Below are positions 43,540 through 55,627 of a stretch of DNA of 64,000 bases, piece after piece (the stretch's first letter is position 1; the number at the start of each line of letters is the position of its first letter). The notes under the pieces were generated by a model, which saw only the letters and a list, made by a program, of their open reading frames with translations, had not been told where the DNA came from and ran no database searches. Position numbers and translations under genes: made by a program. Source of the stretch: Siphonodentalium dalli (Eukaryota; Mollusca; Scaphopoda; Gadilida; Siphonodentaliidae); the NCBI GenBank assembly GCA_032622095.1, contig CP136067.1, positions 63,190,893 through 63,254,892 on the forward strand. Reading direction: 5' to 3'.

Positions 43540-45378
43540 GCGTCTCTCACCAAGACAAATATGTTAAGGTATGGCAACTTCCATTTTCGTTCTGGCCTTT
43601 CATCGCCACGATTGGCGCATTTGTTGAACTTCCATAGTCGATCCGGGACTGTATAATCAAACTCAAATCGACTTACATATTATAAGTCATTATTATTACG
43701 AAGTTGAATTTTTGTGGGATCTTTTTATTTTTGGGACCAACCAACACAGGAAATCATTCGAAGTGTTAGTATAGGATATCTTTTCGAAAGACCAATTTAT
43801 GTCAAAATATTACAATAGGGCCCTTCGGCCAATTCACATCTGACCACTAAAACACAATATGACGACCGTCGCCCAATGTTGTTCGAATAAGACCAAATAT
43901 GGTCACACAAATGGTTCCTTATGGTGCCACTAAGTCGAGGACAATTCAAAACCACCCACGCACCCGAGCGGGTTAAAGTGGGGTATGGACCAGTTTCGAG
44001 AAAGGTAAGGATTTCAACCGATTTGGGTCTCTCACCAAGACAAATGTGTTGATGTATAGCAACTTCCATTTTCGTTCTGGCCTTTCGTCGCCACGATTGG
44101 CGCATTTGTTGGACTTCTATAGTCGATCCGGGACTGTATAATCAAACTCAAATCGACTTAAATATTATAAGTCATTATTATTACGCAGTTGAATTTTTGT
44201 GGGATCTTTTTATTTTTGGGACCAACAAACACAGGAAGTCATTCGAAGTGTTAGTATAGGATATGTTTTCGAAAGACAAATTTATGTCAAAATGTTACAA
44301 TAGGGCCCTTCGGCCAATTCACATCTGACCACTAAAACATTATGATGACCGTCGCCCAATGTTTTTGGAATAAGACCGAGGGGGTGAACATTGGGTATAG
44401 ACCATTTTCAAGAACCGTAGTGGTTTCGACCGATTTGACTGGATGGGTGGGTGGCCCCAAATAAACACCCCGACACCCCACCCATCCATCACCCCGGGGG
44501 TGCCACCCGAGGGGGTAAACATGGGGTATGGACCAGTTTCGAGAAAGCTAAGGGTTTCAACCGATTTAACGGCATGGGTGCATGGCCCTCCCAAATACTC
44601 CAGAGTAAAAACCCCGACCCCACCCTTCACCCACGGGGTGCTACCCCAAGTGAGTGAAAATGGAATAAGGATCATCTTCGAGAACCGTAGGGGTTTCGAC
44701 CGATTTGACTGCATGGGTGGGTGGCCCGCCCCAAATACCACATAGAAACTCCCCAACCCACACCATTACCCACGGGGGTGCCACCCCGAGGGGTAACAAT
44801 TGGGTATGGACCATTTTCGAGAACAGTAGGGATTTCGACCGATTTGACGGATGGGTGGGTGGCCTGTCCCAAATACTCCCTGTAAACAACCGACTCCCTT
44901 CCAACCACTTCAGGGTATGGACCATTATCGAGAACGGTAAAGATTTGGACCGATTTGACGGCGTGGGTGTGTGGCCCGTCACATATACCTCCCAGAAACA
45001 CCCCAATCCCTGCCCAAACACCCAGAGTGGTGCCACCCGAAGGGGTGAAATGGGGTATAAACTATTTCCGAGAACGGTAATGATTTCGACCGATTTGACG
45101 GCATGGGTGGGTGGCCCCAAATACCTCATATAAACACACCGACACCCGACACCCATCCATCACCCCGGGTGTGCCACCCCGAGGGGTGAAAATGTGGTAT
45201 GGACCCTTTTCGAAAACCGTAGGGATTTCGACCGATTTGACGGCTTGTGTGGGTGGACCACCCCAAATAACCCATAGAAACACCCGAACCCCCATCCACC
45301 ACCCTCGGGGTGTGCCACCGAGTGGGATAAACTGGGGTATGGACCAGTTTCGAGAAAGGTAAGGATTTCAACCGATTT
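43540..45378. repeat. Higher-order repeat copy A, 1839 bp
   Basis: Two spacer modules (43540 and 44025; the second cut at 44377) plus about seven 140-bp units. Defined from one 'gcgtctctcacc' start to the next. Copy B is the same apart from scattered substitutions and a 7-bp deletion. Confidence 0.9.
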
Positions 45379-47210
45379 GCGTCTCTCACCAAGACAAATA
45401 TGTTAAGGTATGGCAACTTCCATTTTCATTCTGGCCTTTCATCGCCACGATTGGCGCATTTGGTGAACTTCCATAGTCGATCCGGGACTGTATAATCAAA
45501 CTCAAATCGACTTACATATTATAAGTCATTATTATTACGAAGTTGAATTTTTGTGGGATCTTTTTATTTTTGGGACCAACCAACACAGGAAATCATTCGA
45601 AGTGTTAGTATAGGATATCTTTTCGAAAGACCAATTTATGTCAAAATATTACAATAGGGCCCTTCGGCCAATTCACATCTGACCACTAAAACACAATATG
45701 ACGACCGTCGCCCAATGTTGTTCGAATAAGACCAAATATGGTCACACAAATGGTTCCTTATGGTGCCACTAAGTCGAGGACAATTCAAAACCACCCACGC
45801 ACCCGAGCGGGTTAAAGTGGGGTATGGACCAGTTTCGAGAAAGGTAAGGATTTCAACCGATTTGGGTCTCTCACCAAGACAAATGTGTTGATGTATAGCA
45901 ACTTCCATTTTCGTTCTGGCCTTTCGTCGCCACGATTGGCGCATTTGTTGGACTTCTATAGTCGATCCGGGACTGTATAATCAAACTCAAATCGACTTAA
46001 ATATTATAAGTCATTATTATTACGAAGTTGAATTTTTGTGGGATCTTTTTATTTTTGGGACCAACAAACACAGGAAGTCATTCGAAGTGTTAGTATAGGA
46101 TATGTTTTCGAAAGACAAATTTATGTCAAAATGTTACAATAGGGCCCTTCGGCCAATTCACATCTGACCACTAAAACATTATGATGACCGTCGCCCAATG
46201 TTTTTGGAATAAGACCGAGGGGGTGAACATTGGGTATAGACCATTTTCAAGAACCGTAGTGGTTTCGACCGATTTGACTGGATGGGTGGGTGGCCCCAAA
46301 TAAACACCCCGACACCCCACCCATCCATCACCCCGGGGGTGCCACCCGAGGGGGTAAACATGGGGTATGGACCAGTTTCGAGAAAGCTAAGGGTTTCAAC
46401 CGATTTAACGGCATGGGTGCATGGCCCTCCCAAATACTCCAGAGTAAAAACCCCGACCCCACCCTTCACCCACGGGGTGCTACCCCAAGTGAGTGAAAAT
46501 GGAATAAGGATCATCTTCGAGAACCGTAGGGGTTTCGACCGATTTGACTGCATGGGTGGGTGGCCCGCCCCAAATACCACATAGAAACTCCCCAACCCAC
46601 ACCATTACCCACGGGGGTGCCACCCCGAGGGGTAACAATTGGGTATGGACCATTTTCGAGAACAGTAGGGATTTCGACCGATTTGACGGATGGGTGGGTG
46701 GCCTGTCCCAAATACTCCCTGTAAACAACCGACTCCCTTCCAACCACTTCAGGGTATGGACCATTATCGAGAACGGTAAAGATTTGGACCGATTTGACGG
46801 CGTGGGTGTGTGGCCCGTCACATATACCTCCCAGAAACACCCCAATCCCTGCCCAAACACCCAGAGTGGTGCCACCCGAAGGGGTGAAATGGGGTATAAA
46901 CTATTTCCGAGAACGGTAATGATTTCGACCGATTTGACGGCATGGGTGGGTGGCCCCAAATACCTCATATAAACACACCGACACCCATCCATCACCCCGG
47001 GTGTGCCACCCCGAGGGGTGAAAATGTGGTATGGACCCTTTTCGAAAACCGTAGGGATTTCGACCGATTTGACGGCTTGTGTGGGTGGACCACCCCAAAT
47101 AACCCATAGAAACACCCGAACCCCCATCCACCACCCTCGGGGTGTGCCACCGAGTGGGATAAACTGGGGTATGGACCAGTTTCGAGAAAGGTAAGGATTT
47201 CAACCGATTT
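45379..47210. repeat. Higher-order repeat copy B, 1832 bp
   Basis: Seven bases shorter than A and C because one of two tandem 'gacaccc' words is missing at about 46979. The junction where the second spacer module is cut (near 46216) is identical to A and C. Confidence 0.9.
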
Positions 47211-49049
47211 GCGTCTCTCACCAAGACAAATATGTTAAGGTATGGCAACTTCCATTTTCATTCTGGCCTTTCATCGCCACGATTGGCGCATTTGGTGAAC
47301 TTCCATAGTCGATCCGGGACTGTATAATCAAACTCAAATCGACTTACATATTATAAGTCATTATTATTACGAAGTTGAATTTTTGTGGGATCTTTTTATT
47401 TTTGGGACCAACCAACACAGGAAATCATTCGAAGTGTTAGTATAGGATATCTTTTCGAAAGACCAATTTATGTCAAAATATTACAATAGGGCCCTTCGGC
47501 CAATTCACATCTGACCACTAAAACACAATATGACGACCGTCGCCCAATGTTGTTCGAATAAGACCAAATATGGTCACACAAATGGTTCCTTATGGTGCCA
47601 CTAAGTCGAGGACAATTCAAAACCACCCACGCACCCGAGCGGGTTAAAGTGGGGTATGGACCAGTTTCGAGAAAGGTAAGGATTTCAACCGATTTGGGTC
47701 TCTCACCAAGACAAATGTGTTGATGTATAGCAACTTCCATTTTCGTTCTGGCCTTTCGTCGCCACGATTGGCGCATTTGTTGGACTTCTATAGTCGATCC
47801 GGGACTGTATAATCAAACTCAAATCGACTTAAATATTATAAGTCATTATTATTACGAAGTTGAATTTTTGTGGGATCTTTTTATTTTTGGGACCAACAAA
47901 CACAGGAAGTCATTCGAAGTGTTAGTATAGGATATGTTTTCGAAAGACAAATTTATGTCAAAATGTTACAATAGGGCCCTTCGGCCAATTCACATCTGAC
48001 CACTAAAACATTATGATGACCGTCGCCCAATGTTTTTGGAATAAGACCGAGGGGGTGAACATTGGGTATAGACCATTTTCAAGAACCGTAGTGGTTTCGA
48101 CCGATTTGACTGGATGGGTGGGTGGCCCCAAATAAACACCCCGACACCCCACCCATCCATCACCCCGGGGGTGCCACCCGAGGGGGTAAACATGGGGTAT
48201 GGACCAGTTTCGAGAAAGCTAAGGGTTTCAACCGATTTAACGGCATGGGTGCATGGCCCTCCCAAATACTCCAGAGTAAAAACCCCGACCCCACCCTTCA
48301 CCCACGGGGTGCTACCCCAAGTGAGTGAAAATGGAATAAGGATCATCTTCGAGAACCGTAGGGGTTTCGACCGATTTGACTGCATGGGTGGGTGGCCCGC
48401 CCCAAATACCACATAGAAACTCCCCAACCCACACCATTACCCACGGGGGTGCCACCCCGAGGGGTAACAATTGGGTATGGACCATTTTCGAGAACAGTAG
48501 GGATTTCGACCGATTTGACGGATGGGTGGGTGGCCTGTCCCAAATACTCCCTGTAAACAACCGACTCCCTTCCAACCACTTCAGGGTATGGACCATTATC
48601 GAGAACGGTAAAGATTTGGACCGATTTGACGGCGTGGGTGTGTGGCCCGTCACATATACCTCCCAGAAACACCCCAATCCCTGCCCAAACACCCAGAGTG
48701 GTGCCACCCGAAGGGGTGAAATGGGGTATAAACTATTTCCGAGAACGGTAATGATTTCGACCGATTTGACGGCATGGGTGGGTGGCCCCAAATACCTCAT
48801 ATAAACACACCGACACCCGACACCCATCCATCACCCCGGGTGTGCCACCCCGAGGGGTGAAAATGTGGTATGGACCCTTTTCGAAAACCGTAGGGATTTC
48901 GACCGATTTGACGGCTTGTGTGGGTGGACCACCCCAAATAACCCATAGAAACACCCGAACCCCCATCCACCACCCTCGGGGTGTGCCACCGAGTGGGATA
49001 AACTGGGGTATGGACCAGTTTCGAGAAAGGTAAGGATTTCAACCGATTT
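47211..49049. repeat. Higher-order repeat copy C, 1839 bp
   Basis: Same layout as A, with the cut spacer at about 48048. It is followed by spacer modules at 49050, 49535, 50021 and 50323 without the long block of 140-bp units, so the regular higher-order pattern ends here. Confidence 0.9.
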
Positions 49050-51149
49050 GCGTCTCTCACCAAGACAAATATGTTAAGGTATGGCAACTTCCATTTTCAT
49101 TCTGGCCTTTCATCGCCACGATTGGCGCATTTGGTGAACTTCCATAGTCGATCCGGGACTGTATAATCAAACTCAAATCGACTTACATATTATAAGTCAT
49201 TATTATTACGAAGTTGAATTTTTGTGGGATCTTTTTATTTTTGGGACCAACCAACACAGGAAATCATTCGAAGTGTTAGTATAGGATATCTTTTCGAAAG
49301 ACCAATTTATGTCAAAATATTACAATAGGGCCCTTCTGCCAATTCACATCTGACCACTAAAACACAATATGACGACCGTCGCCCAATGTTTTTCGAATAA
49401 GACCAAATATGGTCACACAAATGGTTCCTTATGGTGCCACTAAGTCGAGGACAATTCAAAACCACCAACGCACCCGAGTGGGTTAAACTGGGGTATGGAC
49501 CAGTTTCGAGAAAGGTAAGGATTTCAACCGATTTGCGTCTCTCATCAAGACAAATATGTTAAGGTATGGCAACTTCCATTTTCGTTCTGGCCTTTCATCG
49601 CCACGATTGGCGCATTTGTTGAACTTCCATAGTCGATCCGGGACTGTATAATCAAACTCAAATCGACTTACATATTATAAGTCATTATTATTACGAAGTT
49701 GAATTTTTGTGGGATCTTTTTATTTTTGGGGACCAACCAACACAGGAAATCATTCGAAGTGTTAGTATAGGATATCTTTTCGAAAGACCAATTTATGTCA
49801 AAATATTACAATAGGGCCCTTCGGCCAATTCACATCTGACCACTAAAACACAATATGACGACCGTCGCCCAATATTTTTCGAATAAGACCAAATATGGTC
49901 ACACAAATGGTTCCTTATGGTGCCACTAAGTCGAGGACAATTCAAAACCACCAACGCACCCGAGTGGGTTAAACTGGGGTATGGACCAGTTTGGAGAAAG
50001 GTAAGGATTTCAACCGATTTGCGTCTCTCACCAAGACAAATATGTTAAGGTATGGCAACTTCCATTTTCGTTCTGGCCTTTCATCGCCACGATTGGCGCA
50101 TTTGTTGAACTTCCATAGTCGATCCGGGACTGTATAATCAAACTCAAATCGACTTAAATATTATAAGTCATTATTATTACGAAGTTGAATTTTTGTGGGA
50201 TCTTTTTATTTTTGGGACCAATAAACACAGGAAGTCATTCGAAGTGTTAGTATAGGATATGTTTTCGAAAGACAAATTTATGTCAAAATGTTACAATAGG
50301 GCCCTTCGGCCAATTCACATTTGCGTCTCTCAGCAAGACAAATATGTTAAGGTATGGCAACTTCCATTTTCGTTCTGGCCTTTCATCGCCACGATTGGCG
50401 CATTTGTTGAACTTCCATAGTCGATCCGGGACTGTATAATCAAACTCAAATCGACTTAAATATTATAAGTCATTATTATTACGAAGTTGAATTTTTGTGG
50501 GATCTTTTTATTTTTGGGACCAACAAACACAGGAAGTCATTCGAAGTGTTAGTATAGGATATGTTTTCGATAGACAAATTTATGTCAAATTGTTACAATA
50601 GGGCCCTTCGGCCAATTCACATCTGACCACTAAAACATTATGATGACCGTCGCCCAATGTTTTTGGAATAAGACCAAATATGGTCAAACAAATGGTTCCT
50701 ATTGGTGCCCCTAAACCGAGGACAATTCAAAACCCACTCTTATCATCTCAAACGCTATCAAATGAATGCATATATATACTTCTTTCTGTCTCTCCCCAAG
50801 ACAAATTTGATAAGGCTGGTGGGTGGCCCGCCCGAAATACCCCATAGAAACACCACGATCCCCCACCTTTCACCTTTCACCCACGCGGGTGCTACCCCGA
50901 GGGGGTGAACATTGGGTATAGACCATTTTCAAGAACCGTAGGGGTTTCGACCGATTTTACTGGATGGGTGGGTGGCCCCAAATAAACACCCCGACACTCC
51001 ACCCATCCATCACCCCGGGGGTGCCACCCGAGGGGGTAAACATGGGGTATGGACCAGTTTCGAGAAAGCTAAGGGTTTCAACCGATTTAACGGCATGGGT
51101 GCATGGCCCTCCCAAATACTCCAGAGAAACACCCCGACCCCACCCTTGC

Positions 51150-51890
51150 CGTAACATATCAGGCAAGAACCATCACAATACCGGCGATATAGAACGACTT
51201 CCAATGTAAAAGTTCCTTAATTGTACGATTTAGTGAAATCAGAGGGTGTTGATGGCTGGCCCCATGACGATGCGCGTGCCACTATGCCCTGGGGATCAGC
51301 GTCACACTAAATCAAATACATTAACTAATCCCTTAGTATATAATTTGCTAATTAAGCCGCGGAATAGCATTAATTATAATATCTCATGCTCACGTTTCCC
51401 AAAATCGATGGAAAAATTCAGTTGAAACCGTGTATATAAAGTTGTCGGTGATATTGTATGAACGTCACACCGATGAACATGTCACATTTCAGTTGGATAA
51501 AAGTGTCATAAGTGTATGATCAAAACGCCACCTATATATTAGTCACGTATTCTGACTATCTTCATGTGATCAAAACTGCTATAAATACACGAAATACTGT
51601 TATAAGGACTGTATCTACCATACACGAACTGCAAATTCAAGATATCGAATTTAGAAAAGTCGAGCTCAACACGAATTAATAAAGAGCGTTAACTGTTAAC
51701 TTGTTTATGGTATGGATACAGAGCGTTAATTGCAAAGATCTGAGAACAACATTGGTCATGTAGCTAGACCCAAGGCATCAAATCCCACCAACAGCCCCAC
51801 GCATCTTAAAACTAACATTTGACTTCCATAGTCTTTCTGGGACAGTCAATGAATCCATTTCTGACAAATTTGATATCCGACTAACACCCT
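51150..51890. other. Non-satellite island inside the minisatellite array
   Basis: The 140-bp unit breaks off at about 51148 within 'cacccttgcc' and returns at about 51895. The island holds a repeat (about 51480-51765) also present at about 53937-54185, including 'gactgtatct.ccatacacga', 'ataaagagcgtt' and 'gatctgagaacaac'. No gene was recognised. Confidence 0.7.
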
Positions 51891-53936
51891 AACCCCCATC
51901 CCTCACACACGGGGTGTACCACCCGATGGGGTTAAACTTGGGTATGGACAAGTTTCGAGAAAGGTCAGGATTTCAACCGATTTGACGGCATAGGTGGGTG
52001 GCCCTCCAAAATACTCCATAGAAACACCCCGATCTCCACCCATCACCCCCAGGGGGTTAAAATCGAGTAAGCACCATTTTCGAGAAAGGCAAGAATTTGA
52101 TCGATTTGACGCCATGGTGGGTCACGCCCACCCCAAATAGCCCACAGAAACAACCCGACCCCCACCGATCACCCAGAGGGGGTGGAAATGGGGTATGGAC
52201 CATCTTCGAGAACATTGGTGGTATCGACCGATTTGACTGCTTGGGTTAGTAGCCGGCCCCAAACACCACCTAGAAACACCCCAACCCCCACCATCACCCA
52301 CAGGGTTGCCACCCCGATGGGGTAACAATGGGTTATGGACCATTTTCGAGAACAGTAGTGATATCGACCGAGTTGACGGCATGGGTGGGGGGCCCACACC
52401 AAATACCCCCATAGAAATACCCGAACCTCCATCCACAACCCTCGGGGGTTAAACTGGGGTATGGACCAGGTTCGAGAAAGGTAAGGCTTTCAACCAATTT
52501 GCGTCTCTCACCAAGACAAATGTGTTAGGGTATGTAAACTTCCATTTTCGTTCTGGCCTTACATCGCCACGATAGGCGCATTTGATGGACTTCCATAGTC
52601 GATCCGGGACTGTATAATCAAACTAAAATCGACTTAAATATTATAAATCATATTACGAAGCCGATGACAATTCAAAGCCCACTCTATCATCTCAAACTCT
52701 ATCAAATGCATCCATATATACTTCTTTCTGTCTCTCCCAAGACATATTTGATAAGGTCGGTGGGTGGCCCGCCCCAAATACCGAATATGAACACCGCGAT
52801 CCTCCCACGCACCACTAGGGGTGACCATGGGGGTATAGATCATTTTCGAGAACCATAGGGATTTCGACCGATTTGATGACATGGGTGGGTGGCCCCTAAA
52901 TAGCTCATATAAACACCTGACACCCCCACTCATCCATCACCCCGGGCAACCCGAGGGGGGTGAAAATTGGGAATGGACCATTATAGAGAACGGTAAGAAT
53001 TTCGACCGATTTGGTGGCCGCCCCCAAATACCCCTATAAACACTCCGATCACCCACCCATCACCCAGGGGTGCCATCCCGAGGGGTGATAATGGGGTAAG
53101 AACAATTTTCAAGAACGGTAAGGATTTCCACCAATTTGAGGGCATGCATGTGTGGCCCGCCCCAAATACCATATAGAAACAGCCCGACTCCCACCTATTA
53201 CCCCGGGGTGCCACCCCGACGGTGTGAAAATTGGGTATCGACCATTTTCGAGAATGGTAATGATTTAGGCTAATTTGAAGACATGGGTGGGTGGTTGGAT
53301 GCCCACCCAAGTACACCCTTGGACCATTTTAATGGGGTATGGACCATTTTCTAGAACTGTAAGGATTTCGACCGCCCAAAACATCACAAATAAACACCCC
53401 GACCGCCACATATCACCCCGGGGGGTGCCACCCCAACGGGGTGAAATTGGGTAAGGACCATTTTAGAGAACGGTAAGGACCACTTAGAAACAGCCGACCC
53501 CCATCCAACACCTCCTGGGGGTGCCACCCCGAGGGAGAGAAAATGGGGACCATTTTCGAGAATAGTAGGGATTTCGACCGATTTGACGGCATGGGTGGGA
53601 TGCCCGCCCGAAATACCTCATAGAAACACCCGACCCCCCCCCCCCACCCATCACACCCGCCGTGTGTCACCCAAGGTAAGGGTATGGACCATTTTCGAGA
53701 AAAGTAAAGATTTTGACCGATTTGACGGCCCAAATACCCTCTAGAAACACCCGAAGGGGTGAAAATGGGGTATGAACCATTTTCAAGAACGGTAAGGATT
53801 TCGACCGATTTGACGACATGGTTAGGTGGCCCACCCTAGAAACACACCGACCCTCACCATCACCACCGAGGGTGCCACCCGAGGGGGTGAAAATGGGGAA
53901 TGGAGTGCGCCCCAAGTACCCCAAAGAAACACGCGA

Positions 53937-54185
53937 CCAAACGTCAAAACGCCGCCGATATTAGTCACATATTCTGACTAGCTTCCTGTGATCACAATTG
54001 GTGTACATACACGAAAATACTGTTATACGGACTGTATCTGCCATACACGAACGTCATATTCAAGGTATATAAATTAGAACAGTCGAGATCAACACAAAGC
54101 TATAAAGAGCGTTCATTGTTAACATGTTTATGGTACTGATACAGATCGTTAATTTCAATGATCTGAGAACAACTTTTGTGTAATT
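53937..54185. repeat. Second copy of the island repeat
   Basis: Aligns with about 51480-51765 with substitutions and small indels. Both copies carry 'ataaagagcgtt', the motif that also recurs around 33-38 kb, so a dispersed element has entered the minisatellite at least twice or been copied within it. Confidence 0.75.
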
Positions 54186-55627
54186 GACCCATCGTGAAAA
54201 TGGGGTATGGACCATTTTCGAGAACGGTAATGATATCGACCGATTTGATGAAATGGTTGGGTGGCCGCCCAAAATACCCTTTAGAAACACTCCGACCCAC
54301 ACCAATCCTCTCCAGGGTGTCAACCCTAGTGGGTGAACATGGGGTATGGACAATTTTCGAGAAAGGCAAGGATTTCGACCGATTTGTCGACATGGATGGG
54401 TGGCCCGCCCCAAATATCCCCTAGAAACACCTCGACCCAACCACCAGCTCCGGTGGGTGCCACCCGAGGGGTGAAAATGGGTTATGGACCATTTTCATGA
54501 ACGGTAACGATTACGACCGATTTGACGACACGGTTGGGTGGCCCACCCCAAATGCCCCTAGAAACACACCGACCCTCGCCCATCACCACCGAGGGTGCCA
54601 TCTGAGGGGGTAAGCATGGGGAATGGACCATTTCGAGAACGGTAAAGATTTCGACCGATTTGACGCCATGGGTGCGTGACCCGCCCCAAATACCCCCTAG
54701 AAACACCCCGACCACACCATCACCCACGGTGGTGCGTCCCCGAGGGTGTGAAAATGGGGTATGGACCATTTTCGAGAACGGTGATGATTTCGACCGATTT
54801 GACGGAATGGTTTGGTGGCCGCCCAAAATACCCTTTAGAAACACTCCGATCCACACCCATCACATCCGGGAGTGCCATCCCGAGGATGTGAACATGGGGA
54901 TTGGACCATTTTAGTGAAATGTAAGGATTTCGACTGATTCGACGGCATGGGTGGGGCCCCGTCCCAAATACCGCAAAGAAACATCCCGATCCCCCCTATC
55001 ACACGAGGGGGTGAAAATTGGGTATGGACCATTTTCGAGAACGGTAATGATTTCGACCGAAATGGTTGGGTGGCCCGCCCCAAATACCCTTTAGAACACT
55101 CCGACCCACACCCATCACCTCCGACACCACGACCCAAATACAACAACACCAGAGGGTGACACCCGTGGGTGAACATGGGGTATGGACCATTTTCGAGAAT
55201 AGTTAGAATTTCGACCGATTTGGGTGGCCCACCCGAAATATCACTAGTAACACCCCGACGCCACACATCCGCTGGGGTGCCACCCCGAGATGGGAAAATA
55301 GGGTATGGGCCATTTTCGAAAAGAGTAAGGTTTTCTACCGATTCGACTTCACAGGGGGGGGGGGTCCACCCCAAATACCACATAGAAACACCCCGACCCC
55401 ACATATCACACCAGGGGTGCCACGGTAAGAATTAAGACCGATTTCATGGCATGTGTGGGTGGCCCTCACCAAATACCCCTAGAAATACGCCGACCCCCGA
55501 CGCATCAACCCGAGGGGGTTCCACCCAAGGGGGTGAACATGGAGTATGGACCATTTTTGAGAACGGTAAGGATTTCGGCTTTCCCCAAATACCCCCATAT
55601 GAACACCCCGATACCACCCATCACCCC

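Larger units (their letters stand above)
39538..55627. repeat. Complex ~140-bp minisatellite array, ~16 kb
   Basis: The basic unit reads roughly 'ggggtgccaccccgaggggg', 'tgaaaatggggtatggacca', 'ttttcgagaacggtaaggat', 'ttcgaccgatttgacggcat', 'gggtgggtggcccgccccaa', 'ataccccatagaaacacccc', 'gacccccacccatcacc'. Successive 'gaccattttcgag' words around 40750-41450 are 139-141 bp apart. Some units are shortened or scrambled. The array is interrupted by ~485-bp spacer modules and by an unrelated island at about 51150-51890. GC-rich composition and few stop codons create long frames on both strands, none of which I regard as real genes. Confidence 0.9.

Noticed and set aside
43540-49049. Assembly duplication instead of true higher-order repeats
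   Set aside because: Not fully excluded, but the three copies carry distinct substitutions and a private 7-bp deletion in copy B, which argues for real copies.
39538-55627. Dozens of overlapping frames of 60-215 codons on both strands as protein genes
   Set aside because: They follow the 140-bp and 485-bp repeat units exactly, lie antisense to each other, change frame at each unit and lack any family signature. The sequence is better explained as a satellite array.
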